Part shown: piece after piece, positions 43,091 to 55,265 of the stretch
How the letters are laid out: every line of letters begins with the position of its first letter
How positions within the stretch are numbered: position 1 is the first letter of the stretch
Source of the DNA: Mesotaenium endlicherianum
Taxonomy: Eukaryota > Streptophyta > Zygnematophyceae > Zygnematales > Mesotaeniaceae
NCBI GenBank assembly: GCA_009602735.1
Contig: WELA01011369.1
Location: 462,823-525,329, forward strand
Direction of reading: 5' to 3'
DNA: 62,507 nucleotides
Translations under genes and position numbers: made by a program
The notes under the pieces: generated by a model
What the model was told of the DNA's origin: nothing
The model's database searches: none
Seen by the model: the letters and a program-made list of their open reading frames with translations, nothing else

Positions 43091-44175
43091 CCACCTAACG
43101 CGTCAAAGATTGACAGCCGTCAAGTACCATGCGTCGCAATTGTCGCATATGGTTTCGTTGTGCATGCACCGATCACAAGCTCTGTGGCACATGCGTGCAC
43201 CCTTGCGACATCTCCTTGCACCACCTCTATGTGAAACGATCCAACTCCATGAGAGTGACCCCATCTGTACTCCAACTGCCAGTGCCTACAAGGTGGCCTG
43301 CAAGGACCTTCCATGCATACTAGCGCCAGTGCGCGTGAATTCTTGCCCTCTGCCAGCGCTTATCTGGGCTATAACAACCTTACAAATGATGCGCTAGTGC
43401 GCGGGGGTCAACGCACCCAAAAAAACTAGCAACAAAAGCGAACGCTCAAAGAGAGTGGCCTCTATTCGTGCAGGGCCTAGTAGCGCCTAGGTGCCCTGTA
43501 GGGGCTTTCTTCCACCCAAACGCACATTTGTATGTGCAACGTAAGTCTCTCGATGTAAATGACACACATCATCCACCTGCTAAACGTGTCGATCAAGCAA
43601 GTGGCATTACGGAACCAGAAAACGAGAAACAACAGAGAACGGTACGAAAACGACATATAACTAATGCAATTCCGATTACAATTATGCGATCAAAAAAGCT
43701 GTTGACATCCACACGTGCATGCACACACATGAGCTAGCACAAGCATGGGCAAACCATTCTCTAGGGGGGGAGGGGGGGGGCTTCATGGCCAACAAAAACA
43801 ACCACCAAAAAGAAAAAAGAAAACGAGAACCAAGTGACCAACAACAACAAGTCAAATTAATAACAACAATCTAAGAAATGTCCATGGAGGCTTAGACCTG
43901 GTAAAAAAACCCACATTCAACTATATATGCTCAATCAACATGAGCATGGGCAATTCTATAGAAAGCCTAGGTGGCCAACAGAAAACAACAACAAATCACC
44001 AAAAATAATAAAATAAAAAATAATAGCAATGCTTTAAGAAATGTCCATGAAGCCCAAGGCCTGGTTAAATAGCGTCCAACTATTGATACCCAAGCAATTA
44101 ACCTGCTACTTAATGCTGGGGCTGACCTCTGGGGCGGTCCATAAGGCCCCTGGAAGTTTGCTACCTGGGCAGGTG
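43091..44175. other. No gene recognised; imperfect direct repeat
   Basis: Only short chance frames are seen. Stretches around 43740-43905 and 43945-44060 resemble each other (AGCATGGGCAA, CCAACA, TAAGAAATGTCCATG), spaced about 170-190 bp apart. A G-rich run lies near 43765-43780. Confidence 0.4.
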
Positions 44176-45097
44176 CTAACAAGGGCTGCCTCTGGTGGGG
44201 GCAGGAACTGGGCCATTTTGTGCCACCGTAGGGCAAAAATGAGATGTGTGACCTACCATCTGGCAGGTCCAGCAACTCAAATCACTCCTGAGCATTCTAG
44301 TAGAGTGGGGCTTAGCCTTATGCGTAGTGGTTGGCCCGTGGTTTGCGACTACTAAAATCAACCTCCCCCTCCCCCTCTTTGTCTTTACTACTTTCTGCCA
44401 CTTTCTTTTGACCCAATTCACCCGATCCTTGCTCTCATCTTTCGATTGCATGGACTTGACTACTTCGTTAATCACAAATTGCAAATTTGCGGAAAGATTT
44501 TCTTTTGCCAAAAGTGATCAAGCACAAACCATCATTGAGCATGCTTTGGGCCGCTTGAATGTCTTCCTTGTCTAACGCGTCTTGGGCATTGTGACACAAA
44601 TCCGCGAGGTTGTTTATCACCTTCATCTGAGCGCGATTACCCTCAGACAACTTGCCCACACTTGCAATGCACTTTTTCTCATTATTCTCTTGAGGTGTTG
44701 CAGGATGTCCGAACCTATTTCCTTGCCCTCGTGAGCTCGGGCTACCTCAGTTTGCGCTAGCTTACTACACCTCTTGCAATTTCGCTACTTGTAGTGCAGC
44801 AGCTTGCTGCGCTACTCTGAGCTCAGCCGCGTCTGCCTCACTGAGCTCGATCTGCTCGCTTTTGTACTCGCTTAGGAATTTTGCATGTAATCTAGCTACT
44901 TCGATAGCTGTGAGTTGACTTGCTCCGCTAGCAGTAGCAGTTTAATTGAGCTGCTCGCCACTTGATGGAAACTTGCTATTGCCTCCCTGACTCCCCTCCC
45001 CTCTCTCAACCATTGTTCGCAAGCTTGCAAACATACTAGCGTCTCTATTGAGTACATCCCTGTGATGCGCTAACAACCGTTGTTGAATGCCTGACAT
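44176..45097 (-). pseudogene. Gag-like ORF with CCHC zinc knuckle, decayed
   Basis: Reading leftwards from ATG at 45097 (MSGIQQRLLAHHRDVLNRD) one frame gives a long helical, alanine/glutamate-rich segment (QLTAIEVARLHAKFLSEYK, ELRVAQQAAALQVAKLQ), interrupted by stops. The same frame continues as MGKLSEGNRAQMKVINNLA from 44659. A shift near 44500 leads to the frame starting MAKENLSANLQF, which ends with the knuckle CWTCQMVGHTSHFC. This looks like the gag or ORF1 of a further retroelement type. No RT is found next to it. Confidence 0.55.
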
Positions 45098-47270
45098 ACG
45101 ACGTCGTGTCTAGCTATGCATGCTAATTTCTCGCTCGTTTTGTCTACGAGCCTAAGTGTAGCAGGTTACGTCCTGTTGCAATGAATGCTGCATTGCAGGA
45201 GGAAGCTTAAGAGGGTTTAGGTGTGTCGAGCAAGAGCGACAAACGCGTTTGAAAATCCGCCATTTTCACACTCAAAAACTTGTGACAATTCATGTCGCAA
45301 ACCTTCAATTTTCTTCAAGAAATGGGGTGACATACAATGTTAATAGACTAAGATCACAATTCAATTCATAGACAAGCTATCAAGCTTCGATGAAAAGAGA
45401 TAATATTCACTCACTTGCCAACCAAGGATCCCTCGCAAGTATGATTGGGCACAATCAGGATTAAATTCAAACAAACACATACTTCCGCTTTGGGAAACAA
45501 GATGATCCCACTTAAACAAAGACAAGTATGCCTGATCACACAGCCAAGATTACAAATATGCGTACTTTCTCTTCAGATTGAAACGAAATGCAATTTAAGA
45601 CTTTACTAGACCACAACAATGATTGGAGCACACAAGAGTTGCTATAACAAGGCGCACACTTCACGCTCTAAGGTAGGTCAAACAACAATCATTAATAAGA
45701 ATCAAGCCAGCATCCAGCGTTGCGTTTCGCTTTATACTAGTCCAGCAAGTCCCGAAATTCAAAACCAATCAGATCTCCAAATGCACCCTAGTTGGGCTTC
45801 TTCAAGTGGCAAGGACGCCAGGAGAAAAAAATAGCAAGTCCTCAAAAAGGAAAATAAACTCAATGCTCAACATTGAGCAATAGCAAGCGATCCCCCAAGG
45901 AGACCGAGACAACATAGTCTGGGAAATACTGTACGCAGGGTGCATATCTGGAAGAAATTTGTCCCCAAGCTCTCTTCAAAAGCTCCTCCAAGACGCAATT
46001 TTTTAAAAGGATAAAGATAAAATCTAGCCCTGATACAATACCAGGAAGAATAAAGAGAAGATCAAGGCCTAAATCGCAAGTACAGAGTTGGCCAGCACAC
46101 GGGCACCAACATTGCAGGTGGCGTACGCAGTCGTTAGGCCTCGTGCCACTCCACATGATCATTGCGCCAGGTCACTTGCAGTTGGCACCATCTAAGCTGC
46201 CACAAGGCGTAAGAAGCACTTTAAGCGCACAACCGCCAATGACGAAAGTCCAGTAGAAGCATTTTGGGTGCACAATTGGCCACCTAGGCTGTCACTAGGC
46301 ATAAGAAGCATATTGAGCGCACAATCGCCAATGACGAAAGTAATGTAGTACTCGACAGACACCAACACATGCATCACGAGACTCCACAGCGATGTATCGG
46401 ACGTTGCTAGAGCAGCAACTCCAGCAATAGCATCTCCCCCAAAGAGACCTAGTGCAAGAAAGGCAACACCATCGTTTCACCATTTGGTTTCCTCAAGAAC
46501 ATAGACCAGCTGTGGATGAGCGGCTGGGCGTGGAGAAGAGCAATACCTTGCCGGCAAGTTCCGTGCCACAGCTCTGCGCTTGCCGTGTTCCTACAACACA
46601 ATGCCCTGTAAAAAACAAGGAGCAGCCGCGGGCGTGTCAGCTTCTCGAGGGTCCAATGTGTAAACCAAAAAGGGAGGCCTCAACAAGGCTCTTGGCGAGA
46701 ACATGCCCCCCCCCCCCTCCCAAAAAAAAAACACCTGCCCAGACCCCCCAAGAAAATGTTGCCAGACGCCGATGCCAGCACATGTGGCTGGTAATTACTC
46801 TACATTCCCCTACACCCGCAAGATGGATGTCTCCCCAGCCACAGAGTTGTCTTTACTCTCCTCTCATACTGGAAGCCACGAGCACTGAAGGAATACTGCA
46901 CTACAAGCAAAGGGGCACCACTGAGATAAGCTGCTAGAAGGAACTAAAGCCCTAGGAATCTAAGAAACCTCCGTCAGATGGTCCCAGTCCTCGTGCATTG
47001 ATCACCTGTCCCCAGCTTACCACACATGGGTGCTTTCACCGGCTAGATGAGGAAACAAACACAAGCTCACCGAAACATTTGGAGTGACAGTTAACCTCCT
47101 AGTGCCCGCGATCTGTGGTCGTCAAGCAGGAAAATCGATGGCCATCGCAAGAGTCCACACGAATTGCAAACAGACGGAGGGACAGACAGGGAGACAGACA
47201 CGCAGACCAACGGGCCCTAGCCGAAGTAACGGGTTTTTTATTTTTTTGGGGGGGGGGTTTGAGTAGGTGG
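45098..47270. other. Intergenic, no gene recognised
   Basis: No coding sequence can be supported. Two imperfect 92-bp-period units lie at 46196-46350, and homopolymer C/A runs at about 46707-46733. The G run at 47249-47258 lies just beyond the end of the peroxidase gene and may hide an assembly problem together with the N at 47272. Confidence 0.4.
46196..46350. repeat. Two imperfect tandem units, period about 92 bp
   Basis: GCTGCCACAAGGCGTAAGAA at 46196 and GCTGTCACTAGGCATAAGAA at 46288 start two units that continue with CGCACAA(C/T)CGCCAATGACG. I do not know their origin. Confidence 0.55.
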
Positions 47271-49019
47271 ANCACACCTCAGGGGGGTCAAACTTGGCAC
47301 CGAGCTCGCTGAGCTTCTTGTGGGCCTTGGCGTAGTCGTCGAAAAAGGCCTTCTCGTCGTTCAGGTACTTCTCGGCAAACGGCTGCCAGACAAGCGCCAC
47401 GAGAGAGCGGGTGGCGTCAGCACGTCACCATCTCGCGTGAGCAACCAGGCCTCCGCGCGAACGAACCGCGAGCGGCGGGCGCCACCCCGCGGCCGGACGT
47501 TGCGCACTCATGAGGGTCAGAGAAGCTCGCAGAGACGAAAGACGGCAAACTAGGGAGCCCCTTGTGACGGCAGGTGTTTCTCGTTCTGTTCCGTTCCGTC
47601 TTATTCGTCTCCTTCCATTACTACATCCCATTGCGGGATGCCCTGCCTCCCAAATGCCCCTTCCGCAAGCGAGCCTGGCCTGGAGCAGACAGCAGGTAGC
47701 AACTTGGAGGTGTTCCGACTCTAGGGTCGTGGCCTCCCACCCTCCCCTCGCTTGCCAGCGTGGGTGGTCCACAGACTATCAGCACGAAACCTGAGGTGAC
47801 TCGGGGAAAAAGTAGAAAAAATGAAAAGGCAGAAAAGTAACCCCCCCAGGGCAGCATCCGGCGGCGACACTTGGGACGACTCATGCGCCACCCTGCAGGG
47901 GCTCGGGCCTGCCAGACTGCAAGAAGGACAAGAAAGCAAGCGGCAATACGTTGCACTAAAGGGCCTGTTGCACGCGCCCGTTGCACGCGCTGCTTCCATC
48001 CGACGACGGGAGCTCCTACCACCCACCAACAGCAGACTTTCTCCGTCGAGTCCCGAGTTGTTTGCGACAGGTGCTGGAGTGTCCGACAAAAGCGAGTGGT
48101 ACCTTGAAACCCTCGTCCTCAAAGATCACGGCATCCGTGGGCAGCACCAGCAGCTCCGCGTCCGTCTTCTCCTTGATGTCCTGCAAGCAGCGGCGCAGGG
48201 CGGGTGCAGCACAGGAGTGGGAGCACATAGAAAGAGGCACAGGACGGAGAGGCGTGAGAAGGCACAGGACAGGATGACTACTCACTCTGGCACCTATTAC
48301 TACTCCCTTTGGTTCAAAGGGCAGCTCAGACCATGGCACTCCCCCAAACTCTCACCCACTCCCGCCCTGCACGTGCATGCATGAACTTTGGACCGAGTGG
48401 CATTTTGGGAAGAGCTGTCTACGATGCTTCTCACGTTCAGACGTGCACGACCACGGCGGCGCCCCTTGTAACAACCATGGTGCAGGATAAGATGCATGCA
48501 CTGATCGCCGTGAGTGCATGCGTGCGTGCAAGCAAACTGGCAACCATGCGAGCCCGCAGCGGTCGCAGGAGCCAGCCCGCCCAGCCCCAGCTCCTCATGC
48601 GGCCCACCGCAGCGGCGGATGATAACATGCATGCGCACTAAGTCACTACTAAATCGTACACCTTCTCAGTTCCAAGATAATTTAGGTTGCAGCCTGATGG
48701 TGCACGCAGCTGTCACTGTCACTGCCAGCGTTTCCTCCAAGTAAGTGCTTGTCTCGGGAGACAGACGGGCAGGCGGGCTCGAGTGGGAGCCGTACCTTGA
48801 AGTAGGAGTTGTCAAACTTGAGCCACTCTGACGTCCACGACTGGCCGCCTGGCTTCCCGGGACCATTCTCCTGCTCACATCACATTTCATGCAGAGGAGA
48901 CAGCAGCTGTGAATAAGGGCCACCGCTCTCGCCTCTATTCCACTCAACCATCCTCGCAGATCCACCAGAGGAGCCATTGAAGACCGCAAGGAGCATATTT
49001 AGGACAAGTGCTTACCGGG

Positions 49020-49101
<82 letters not shown>

Positions 49102-49102
49102 N

Positions 49103-49161
<59 letters not shown>

Positions 49162-51380
49162 GAGAGAGTGTGACGGTGGCAGCAGCACACAGGGCGGTGC
49201 TCCCAACCCTCATCAGGTGAGAGCTTGCGTAGCATCCGCAGCACACTTCTCACTCGCTTCTCGCTCATCGGACACTGTGCAAGGAATCTGCTCACGCTGC
49301 CAAGAGGCGCACATGCAATGTGGGGCATTCGCATGAAAGCCACGAGAGCGAGTGCTCAATGCTCAAATACTGGTGCGCTCAAAGCTCGATGCTGCATTCC
49401 AGGGCCAGAACAGACGGCGGCCTTACCGTATACTTGGTCTTCTCCTTGCCCCACCCGCTGCGGTCGACACGGGAGCGGCCGATTGTGTGCGCGCCAGACA
49501 GCGCGACAATCTCCTGCAGGCACACAAACAACCACAACCACATCGTGAGCACCACGCAATACTGTCCATGATGAGCAGCCGAGCCTCGACAAGGGATGGC
49601 CTCGGGAGTTGGAAGGCACTTTCAGCATAGGGGCAGCTGGCAGCACCCCATAAGACAACCCAAGAGACAACCAGCGGGCAAATCAATCACCCGGAAACCC
49701 AGTCCTTGATCAATTCACTCAAGGGCGGAGCCGTGACTGCGCTCTGTTTCCACACACAGTGCATGCTGTTTTCTACAAGGTTAGCTCCGCCTCCCAAGGA
49801 AGGCGGAGCAACACCGCATAGCTGCAACTGCCTTCTCGGTGTCGCACACAGTAGCCAGAGTGTGGTGCCACTTCACGGCGAAGAATTCCAACACAAGGGG
49901 GCAGAATGAAGGTGGCGCTCCACTCCGAAACAAAGACCCGCACAGCGAGCCTTGCGCAACCGAACCAGACGGGTCCATACGCGCTCACGGCGCGGCAGGC
50001 GTGCCAAAGGCCTGCAATCTTCGAGTAGAAAAGCAGAAAGCAGTCCGATACCCACTGCCTGCTATACTACGGTGTGCTTCGAGGCGCATGACATGATGAC
50101 CACACCCACTTGTACCCCCTCTCTAACTTGCCCATGCCTTCAGCTCCAGCATCTGAAGAATCCAACGCCCTGGATACAGTGTGCCGGGAAGCACTGTTAA
50201 CCCGAATGACAGGGAAGACTACGAGAAAGACTGACTAAGTGTGCATGAAAGCGGCGGTGGCAATGGCGCGCCGTATGACCTGGTCGTTGAAGCCCATGCG
50301 GTAGAAGATCTTGCGCAGGTGCTCGGCCGGGACCTTGGGGCCAGCATCTGCGTGTGTCAGACACAACAGAAAAGAAAAAGAGTTTCTCAGACCTTTGTGG
50401 CAGACATTGGTTGCCCGCAACAGTCTTAACTAGCATGTAGCATGTACACTACGCAGGAAAAAGAGAAAACAATCCAAGCTTCACCCTGTTCTACAGTCTG
50501 CTGCCAAGGCGAGGATCAGCAGTAAAGCTAAGTGTTCGTTCTCACTAAGGGCAGGTTCACATATATCTATAAGAGGGAGTGCTCCTCACTCAAAGGCCCT
50601 CAACCGCCCTGACACGATGAAACTCACCCATGAGGATACGAGCATTACAGCTTTTGACCAAGAGACCAATTGGGACACACTCTGTTGCTGAGAAGAGCAG
50701 CAGAGCTCAGAGGCAGCACAGGTACCTGCTGCTTGCTAGAAGTGCTCAACAGGACCAACATATTACGCTCTACAAACCTGGAAAAGCATCATACACGCAG
50801 AGAAGCAGCATACCTGGCAGGTTGCCCTCCGCAGGGCAGGCATCGCAGTTGGGAGCATCCACACGGCCGTACTTCATCTCAATCTTGGGGCCACCTGTCA
50901 GCTGCAAGCCGGAGGAGGCTCGCACTTCAGAACAAACTCCACACCTCCCTCCCCTTGACACATTCCTTGCTTCTCAACCACCCCCCCTCTACTGCTACTG
51001 CGGACCAGCACAAAGGCCGGACACGACACTCGACAATTATTAATACAAACTTCAAGTGAGACTCATTCCATGAACAGGAACAAGATGGGCCGCCAAGAGG
51101 AAAGCAACCGGTTCGTGCGAGGCTTCGACTCTACGCACGGGGTCTGCACGAGAGCCTCCAACGTGCTTGAAAAGGGGGGAAAATGCAAATACATGATTTT
51201 TTGAGCTGTCGTCAACCCACCTCAATTGCAGTGGCGCTGGCAAGCTGGAAGAGGTCTGCGTAGCTCAAAGATGGGTTCTTCTCCTTGATCTTGTCCATCT
51301 CATCCAGAGCCCAGTCGAGCCCTGCATCCACAGCCACGGTCATCCCAATAAACAGAAGTGAGTTTGAAGAGAGAGAGTTT

Positions 51381-51462
<82 letters not shown>

Positions 51463-51463
51463 N

Positions 51464-51519
<56 letters not shown>

Positions 51520-52339
51520 AGTGGCAGCATTCCCCAGCTCAAATGCAACCCACTTTAAGTTACAGCATGGGCGGCTGACCTGCGTTGCTGCCATGGCCCT
51601 TCTCAGGCAAGAAGCGGATGCTGCCATTGGCACCTCCACGCGAGGGAAAGTCGGGCTTGTCCTTGTCATATGTTCCGGCATCGTGCCAGCCCAACCGAAC
51701 CTGAAGGGCAGATAGTCCACCCAGTACACGTCATCATGTCATCTTCAGTCCAGAAAGGAAGGTGTAAACAGCCAAGCAGTGTTGGGTCAAAACCGTGAGT
51801 CAGATTCCCCTGAAAGGGCCAGAAGGGATATGGCAGAAAACTTGAAAGGCCATTATGCACTGCATGCAGCACTACACACAGGAATGATGCTATATGGCCT
51901 CTCAAAAACATGCAAGCATTCTGTGTACACTTCCTGTTCTTCTGATCAAAGCATATTACAATTACTTCCTGAAGACCGAGAAGGTGAACGACAAATGACA
52001 GCACTAAAATAAATGAAATAGGCTGGAGCAGGTGATGTAAAATAAAAAGTGCCAATCAGAGTTCAATGTCAGTCTTTCAAAAGTGACACCGCCAGTAAAT
52101 AGGAGAGGATTCCTGCCCTACTTGTCCAGACCCCAGTCTTCCACTCAGCTTTGCTTCACACAAAAATTGCAAGTTGACAATATGCTTTTGCTCCTGAAGA
52201 TCACGCCGTTGGGCCAAGCACTTACCATGATAGGGTGGCATTGCGAGCTTTTGATAAGTTCCTCAATGGCACTCTTGGCCCCCCTGATGTCTTCTGCCGT
52301 GACACTGGTCGTAGAGGTTGCTGTAGTTTCGCTCTCCAT
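47271..52339 (-). CDS. APX: L-ascorbate peroxidase, chloroplast type, nine exons
   Basis: This enzyme reduces hydrogen peroxide with ascorbate. The exons, in coding order, are 52226-52339, 51580-51700, 51221-51321, 50814-50901, 50280-50347, 49427-49513, 48796-48870, 48103-48180 and 47278-47382. All borders are GT-AG and the exons join in frame to 279 codons. Distal Arg40, Trp43 and His44 lie in [11 protein letters not shown], proximal His173 in [12 protein letters not shown], Trp205 in QSWTSEW and Asp213 in KFDNSYF. The longer loop [20 protein letters not shown] is the chloroplast kind. The first exon here begins at an ATG that directly follows TTTTTTTCTTAG, a good acceptor, so a transit-peptide exon probably lies upstream and was not found. 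At the 3' end FDPPE is followed by GTGTGN. This may be a stop (TGA) or a donor to further exons, and the N hides which. Confidence 0.92.
49024..49157. repeat. (GA)n microsatellite in APX intron
   Basis: About 134 bp of GA with an N at 49102, inside the intron between the exons at 49427-49513 and 48796-48870. On the coding strand it is CT. Confidence 0.95.
51383..51515. repeat. (GA)n microsatellite in APX intron near a 3' splice site
   Basis: About 133 bp of GA with an N at 51463. On the coding strand it is a CT tract ending about 60 nt before the acceptor of the exon 51221-51321. Confidence 0.95.
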
Positions 52340-53993
52340 CTAAGAAAAAAATATTCAAAGAGCTGTTCAGAATCCTCGACTAACAATCACATTCAGCACT
52401 ACAAAAAATATTGCTGCATAGGAAAAGTTGCTTCACAGACAATCCATGCCTGTGCAATTAGATGACCCCATGACCTCTACCTCGGTAGGCCTGTGCAACT
52501 TAAGGCGTCACTAGATGAAGAAACACTAAAACGTAACAGAGGAGAGTACCATACACGGTAGCCTAAGGTCGTGCATTCGCAAGGGTATCATACACTGGCG
52601 AAAACGCTAGAGCGAACATTAGCACCAGAGCATATATGTTGTGGAGCATAAATTATTTGCCTCCTCTAGAATAGCTCAAAAAACTCCTATACTTGCCAAA
52701 ACAATTACTGCTGCACATAAATGCAGTAGTATGCGGTACCGTTTGTCAATAATATGATTGTTTGCTTGCTTGTTTGATTCACTATTACATTTAATGTTTA
52801 CAAGCTTCTCTTCCTGCTGTCATCAGGTGAACTTGTAGACACAAGAACCGATCTGCATTGCAAGAGCGTACGATGCAAGGAGAAGAGTTGTTACCTTATA
52901 AATAGTTGCAAGACAACCTACAGTCGCAGTGGCCCAGTACTGTCAAAGGGAGTCGACCAAGACAGAACGTAAGAACAAACAGAATGCTGAATATAATTTG
53001 CAGGTATAAAGGAGTACAACAAATCACAAGGGGAAAAAGCGACACGTTGCGTGTAAGAATATTGATTATGTTTGTATCAAAAGCTGGACGCGTCTCACCA
53101 GTGCCAGGCAATAGCTTCAGCTCTTGCTACCAGTCTCTCAGTGCAGAATCCGAAAACTACGAGGCCTGCATCCCTGTATGCATGTTTTTGCATCGGGCTC
53201 GACCAAACTCTTAGCAGGGCCTGAGCGTATCACAGTTCAAATCCCCTAGCACTGGAGAGGGAATTGTTGAGTATGGTCGACACTCGTCACGGACCTGCGT
53301 GGACGGGGGGAAGCCAATCCTTCTCCCGGAGAGTGTGGTAATGTCAATATTTCGCGTCTGATGCAAAGACCTGCGAGACTGCCTGCGACAGACGGGTAGA
53401 CATCTACAGGACTAAAATGGGAACTCTATAAATAGGCCCATCAAAGAACATCAAAGTCCGCATCTCTAGAAGCATCGGATGCCGAAATTGACGGAGCAAA
53501 AGCCTAGAGGAGTCGGTTTAAATTTGGCCATTGTGACGACTCACAAGTCGCGACGGTTTTTTCGCAATATAAATCTTCATATTCATTCGCATTAGTGACG
53601 TGCGGGGCCGGTTAATTTGCAACAACCACTTCATAGATTTTATAGACCTCTATCAAAAATGAAGTGAACCTCACGCGTAGGACAACTAGACCCAAAAGCG
53701 AATGCAACGTAGAGAAAGAAATTGGACAAAACTACACGTATTAGAAGAAGTTCCAGCCACCATCGCGTTCTTTTCACTAAAAGTGGTGTATTTATAATTG
53801 TACAAGATAATGCATAGAATATGGTAAGAAGCTAGATGCGGATTATTATAACATACAACATTTGCATATTCACACACATATCGTGTCAATGAATGTAGTA
53901 GGAGCTCAAGGTGCAAATATTCCCTCCTATTTCCTTTCGCACATCTAAATACGACTATGCATAGGCCAAGTCAATTTGTAACTCTGCCTTTGA
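52340..53993. other. Upstream region of APX, no exon identified
   Basis: It should contain the promoter and perhaps a transit-peptide exon, but no reading frame here is convincing. A donor-like ATAAG|GTAACA on the minus strand near 52893, with a short open stretch before it, is the only candidate I noticed. Confidence 0.35.
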
Positions 53994-54496
53994 TGTAGTG
54001 AAACAGATAGATAAAGTACTTAGTAAAACAGAATACTTTATCTATTCAAGACAAGGATCTTTGAACACAAGTGGTAGCTTCTTGAAAGAGAGATGGCTTC
54101 TTGAAAGTTAATATATTTCTGGATTTTGGCAAGTACAAGAGTGATTCTCGAATGTCTTTCTATGTTCTAGCTCTTGTTTATATACTTGCTACATAAGTAA
54201 TTTCTAGGAAGGTGTATGTTGATGTGTTGGCACCCAACACATCCCAAAACTTGCCACCTCTTTCTAGAATAATGTACACATGTCCTTTTGACCTAAAAAT
54301 GGCACATTTGACTTTTGCCACATGGAGTTCTTCTAGGTCTTTCCTCTAACTTCGAAAATGCCTTGGAAGGTTCAAAGGACATGAACCAAGTTACTAGAGT
54401 ACCTATTCACACTTGACTCCACACAATACTACTCCAAATATATTTGAAAACATTAAAATATATGCAAACTAATATATAATAACTCAAATCACTACA
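53994..54496 (-). repeat. 3' LTR of G1
   Basis: The ends are the inverted repeats TGTAGTG and CACTACA. It is 503 bp and nearly identical to 60171-60673 (C at 54151 against G in the other). Confidence 0.92.
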
Positions 54497-55265
54497 TCAC
54501 CCCCCCGATAGAAAAAGCGACGTCTCGGCGCGTCAAGTCAGGTCTTACACATGTGGAGCAAACTAGTCAACAGTTTCAAGTCAGATGCCACACATGTGAA
54601 GAGGACTAGTCAAAGGCGCCAAGTCAGGTGCTACACATGTAAGGTAGACTAGGCAAGGTCGTAGGTGGTGTGACCTTATTGGCTAGCCTACTCCTTAATG
54701 ATAAAGAAAATTGTACAAGTTGGCCCAGAATCTGCCACGAACTCAAAAATTCATAGCGGCCACAGAACTGCTCCAAATCTGAAAATTCGAGTGCCAGACG
54801 GACCGCGTCGGAGAACTCTACCGGGTCACCAAATTTGAGAGCATTCTCATTTCTGGAGTGTCGTTGAGAGCTGAGAGAGTAGGCACTCCTCCAAATCTGT
54901 GCAGAAACTTCTGAAAATCATAAGTCCTTCTATACTTCTCCAAATTCTGCAAACTAAGTCTCAAACTGGGCGCTGTAAGATGTTCTACCAGAGTCTTGAG
55001 TTTCAGAGCATTCCAAGTTCAGGGGAGGGCACAATGTCAGAAGGCATATTCTGCCCTAACAATGCCAGCAGCCTGACCCCCTTCTACTTAGAGCATCATA
55101 TCTCTCTCACCAGTGCTCCAAATTGAGCAAACTTGGACTCTAAATGACCGGCTACTCATGGACTACAGCCAGGTAAATTTTCAGAATTTATTATGCAGAG
55201 ACCTATTACCAGTAGCAGTTTTAGTTTTCTGTCCAGAAACTGCGAGAAGAGAAGAGTGTCTAATG
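54497..55265 (-). other. 3' untranslated part of G1 with polypurine tract
   Basis: 770 bp between the pol stop and the LTR, with no ORF that I can support. The tract GGGGGGG (54500-54506, minus strand) lies three bases from the LTR and is the likely plus-strand primer. Confidence 0.65.

Noticed and set aside
46452..46937. 161-residue plus-strand frame near the APX gene
   Set aside because: Low-complexity proline/lysine runs derive from C and A homopolymers. I see no domain and no support for expression.
47821..48384. 187-residue plus-strand frame overlapping APX
   Set aside because: It is antisense to an APX intron and exon. The exon on the other strand is clearly the coding one.
48944..49343. 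Long SLSLSL or RERERE frames
   Set aside because: They are translations of the GA microsatellite, and the same holds at 51212-51729.
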